64,000 nucleotides of DNA from Pachyseris speciosa (taxonomy: Eukaryota > Cnidaria > Anthozoa > Scleractinia > Pachyseridae): NCBI GenBank assembly GCA_016490735.1, contig JAEMWC010000083.1:345001-409000 (forward strand). The letters run 5' to 3'. The number at the start of each line of letters is the position of its first letter. The stretch's first letter is position 1. The position numbers and the translations under genes were made by a program. The notes under the pieces are model-generated. The model worked only from the letters and a program-made list of their open reading frames with translations, did no database searches and was not told where the DNA came from. Of the stretch, positions 63,806 through 64,000 are shown in pieces.

Positions 63806-64000
63806 CTGCATCATCAACTCCATCTAACTACGTCGCCTTGTGGAGAGAGTTTTGCTTTAGAGTAACTATTTCACTTCCCCGAAATACATCCGTCATCTAA
63901 AACCAACATAACCAAGTCGTTTTACAGTCGCGCTTAGGTCGAGTCAGGATCCAGGTATAGCCCGTCCAAATGAAGTTCGAAGCAGCGTAAGTTCAATGCG

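Overview
The window looks like nuclear DNA of a cnidarian, most likely an anthozoan such as a stony coral. Coding exons are short and bounded by GT/AG. Introns are long, intergenic DNA is AT-rich, and transposable-element debris of kinds common in cnidarian genomes is dense. The species call is inference from repeat and gene content.

The host genes are three tandem paralogues on the + strand: gene 1 (last four exons, 2339-8030), gene 2 (14911-34907) and gene 3 (44284-49660, complete). They share one architecture: signal peptide, cysteine-containing lumenal domain with the layout of an MRH (mannose-6-phosphate receptor homology)/ATG27-type fold, one membrane helix and a short cytoplasmic tail. 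Wherever they can be compared the intron phases are identical (2,0,2,0,1). The tails differ and carry different candidate sorting signals. The fourth exon of gene 2 is missing or badly eroded. A roughly 1.6-kb block follows gene 1 (10728-12313) and again follows gene 2 (36921-38894), as if the duplicated unit included flanking DNA.

Most remaining sequence is mobile DNA: an antisense YMDD-type non-LTR retrotransposon (1-2247); a nearly complete Tx1/L1-like LINE with 15-bp target duplications (23211-29109) whose ORF2 is split by a TTAA-flanked MITE; a 5'-truncated CR1/L2-like LINE (39700-41291); a decayed Tx1-like LINE (53911-59508); a CR1/L2-like 3' fragment (52738-53170); and a Penelope-like GIY-YIG fragment (36375-36905). 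There are also tRNA-Thr-derived SINEs, other SINE-like repeats, a Mutator-like foldback element and many small hairpin MITEs.

The most unusual object is at 53483-59700. A 254-bp hammerhead-ribozyme monomer, resembling the unit of metazoan retrozymes, is present as two head-to-head inverted copies flanked by a 14-bp direct repeat. The left copy encodes an apparently intact hammerhead on the - strand. The right copy has been split in ribozyme stem II by the LINE at 53911-59508. A second inverted-repeat element (46718-47194) carries decayed Penelope-type hammerheads in its arms.
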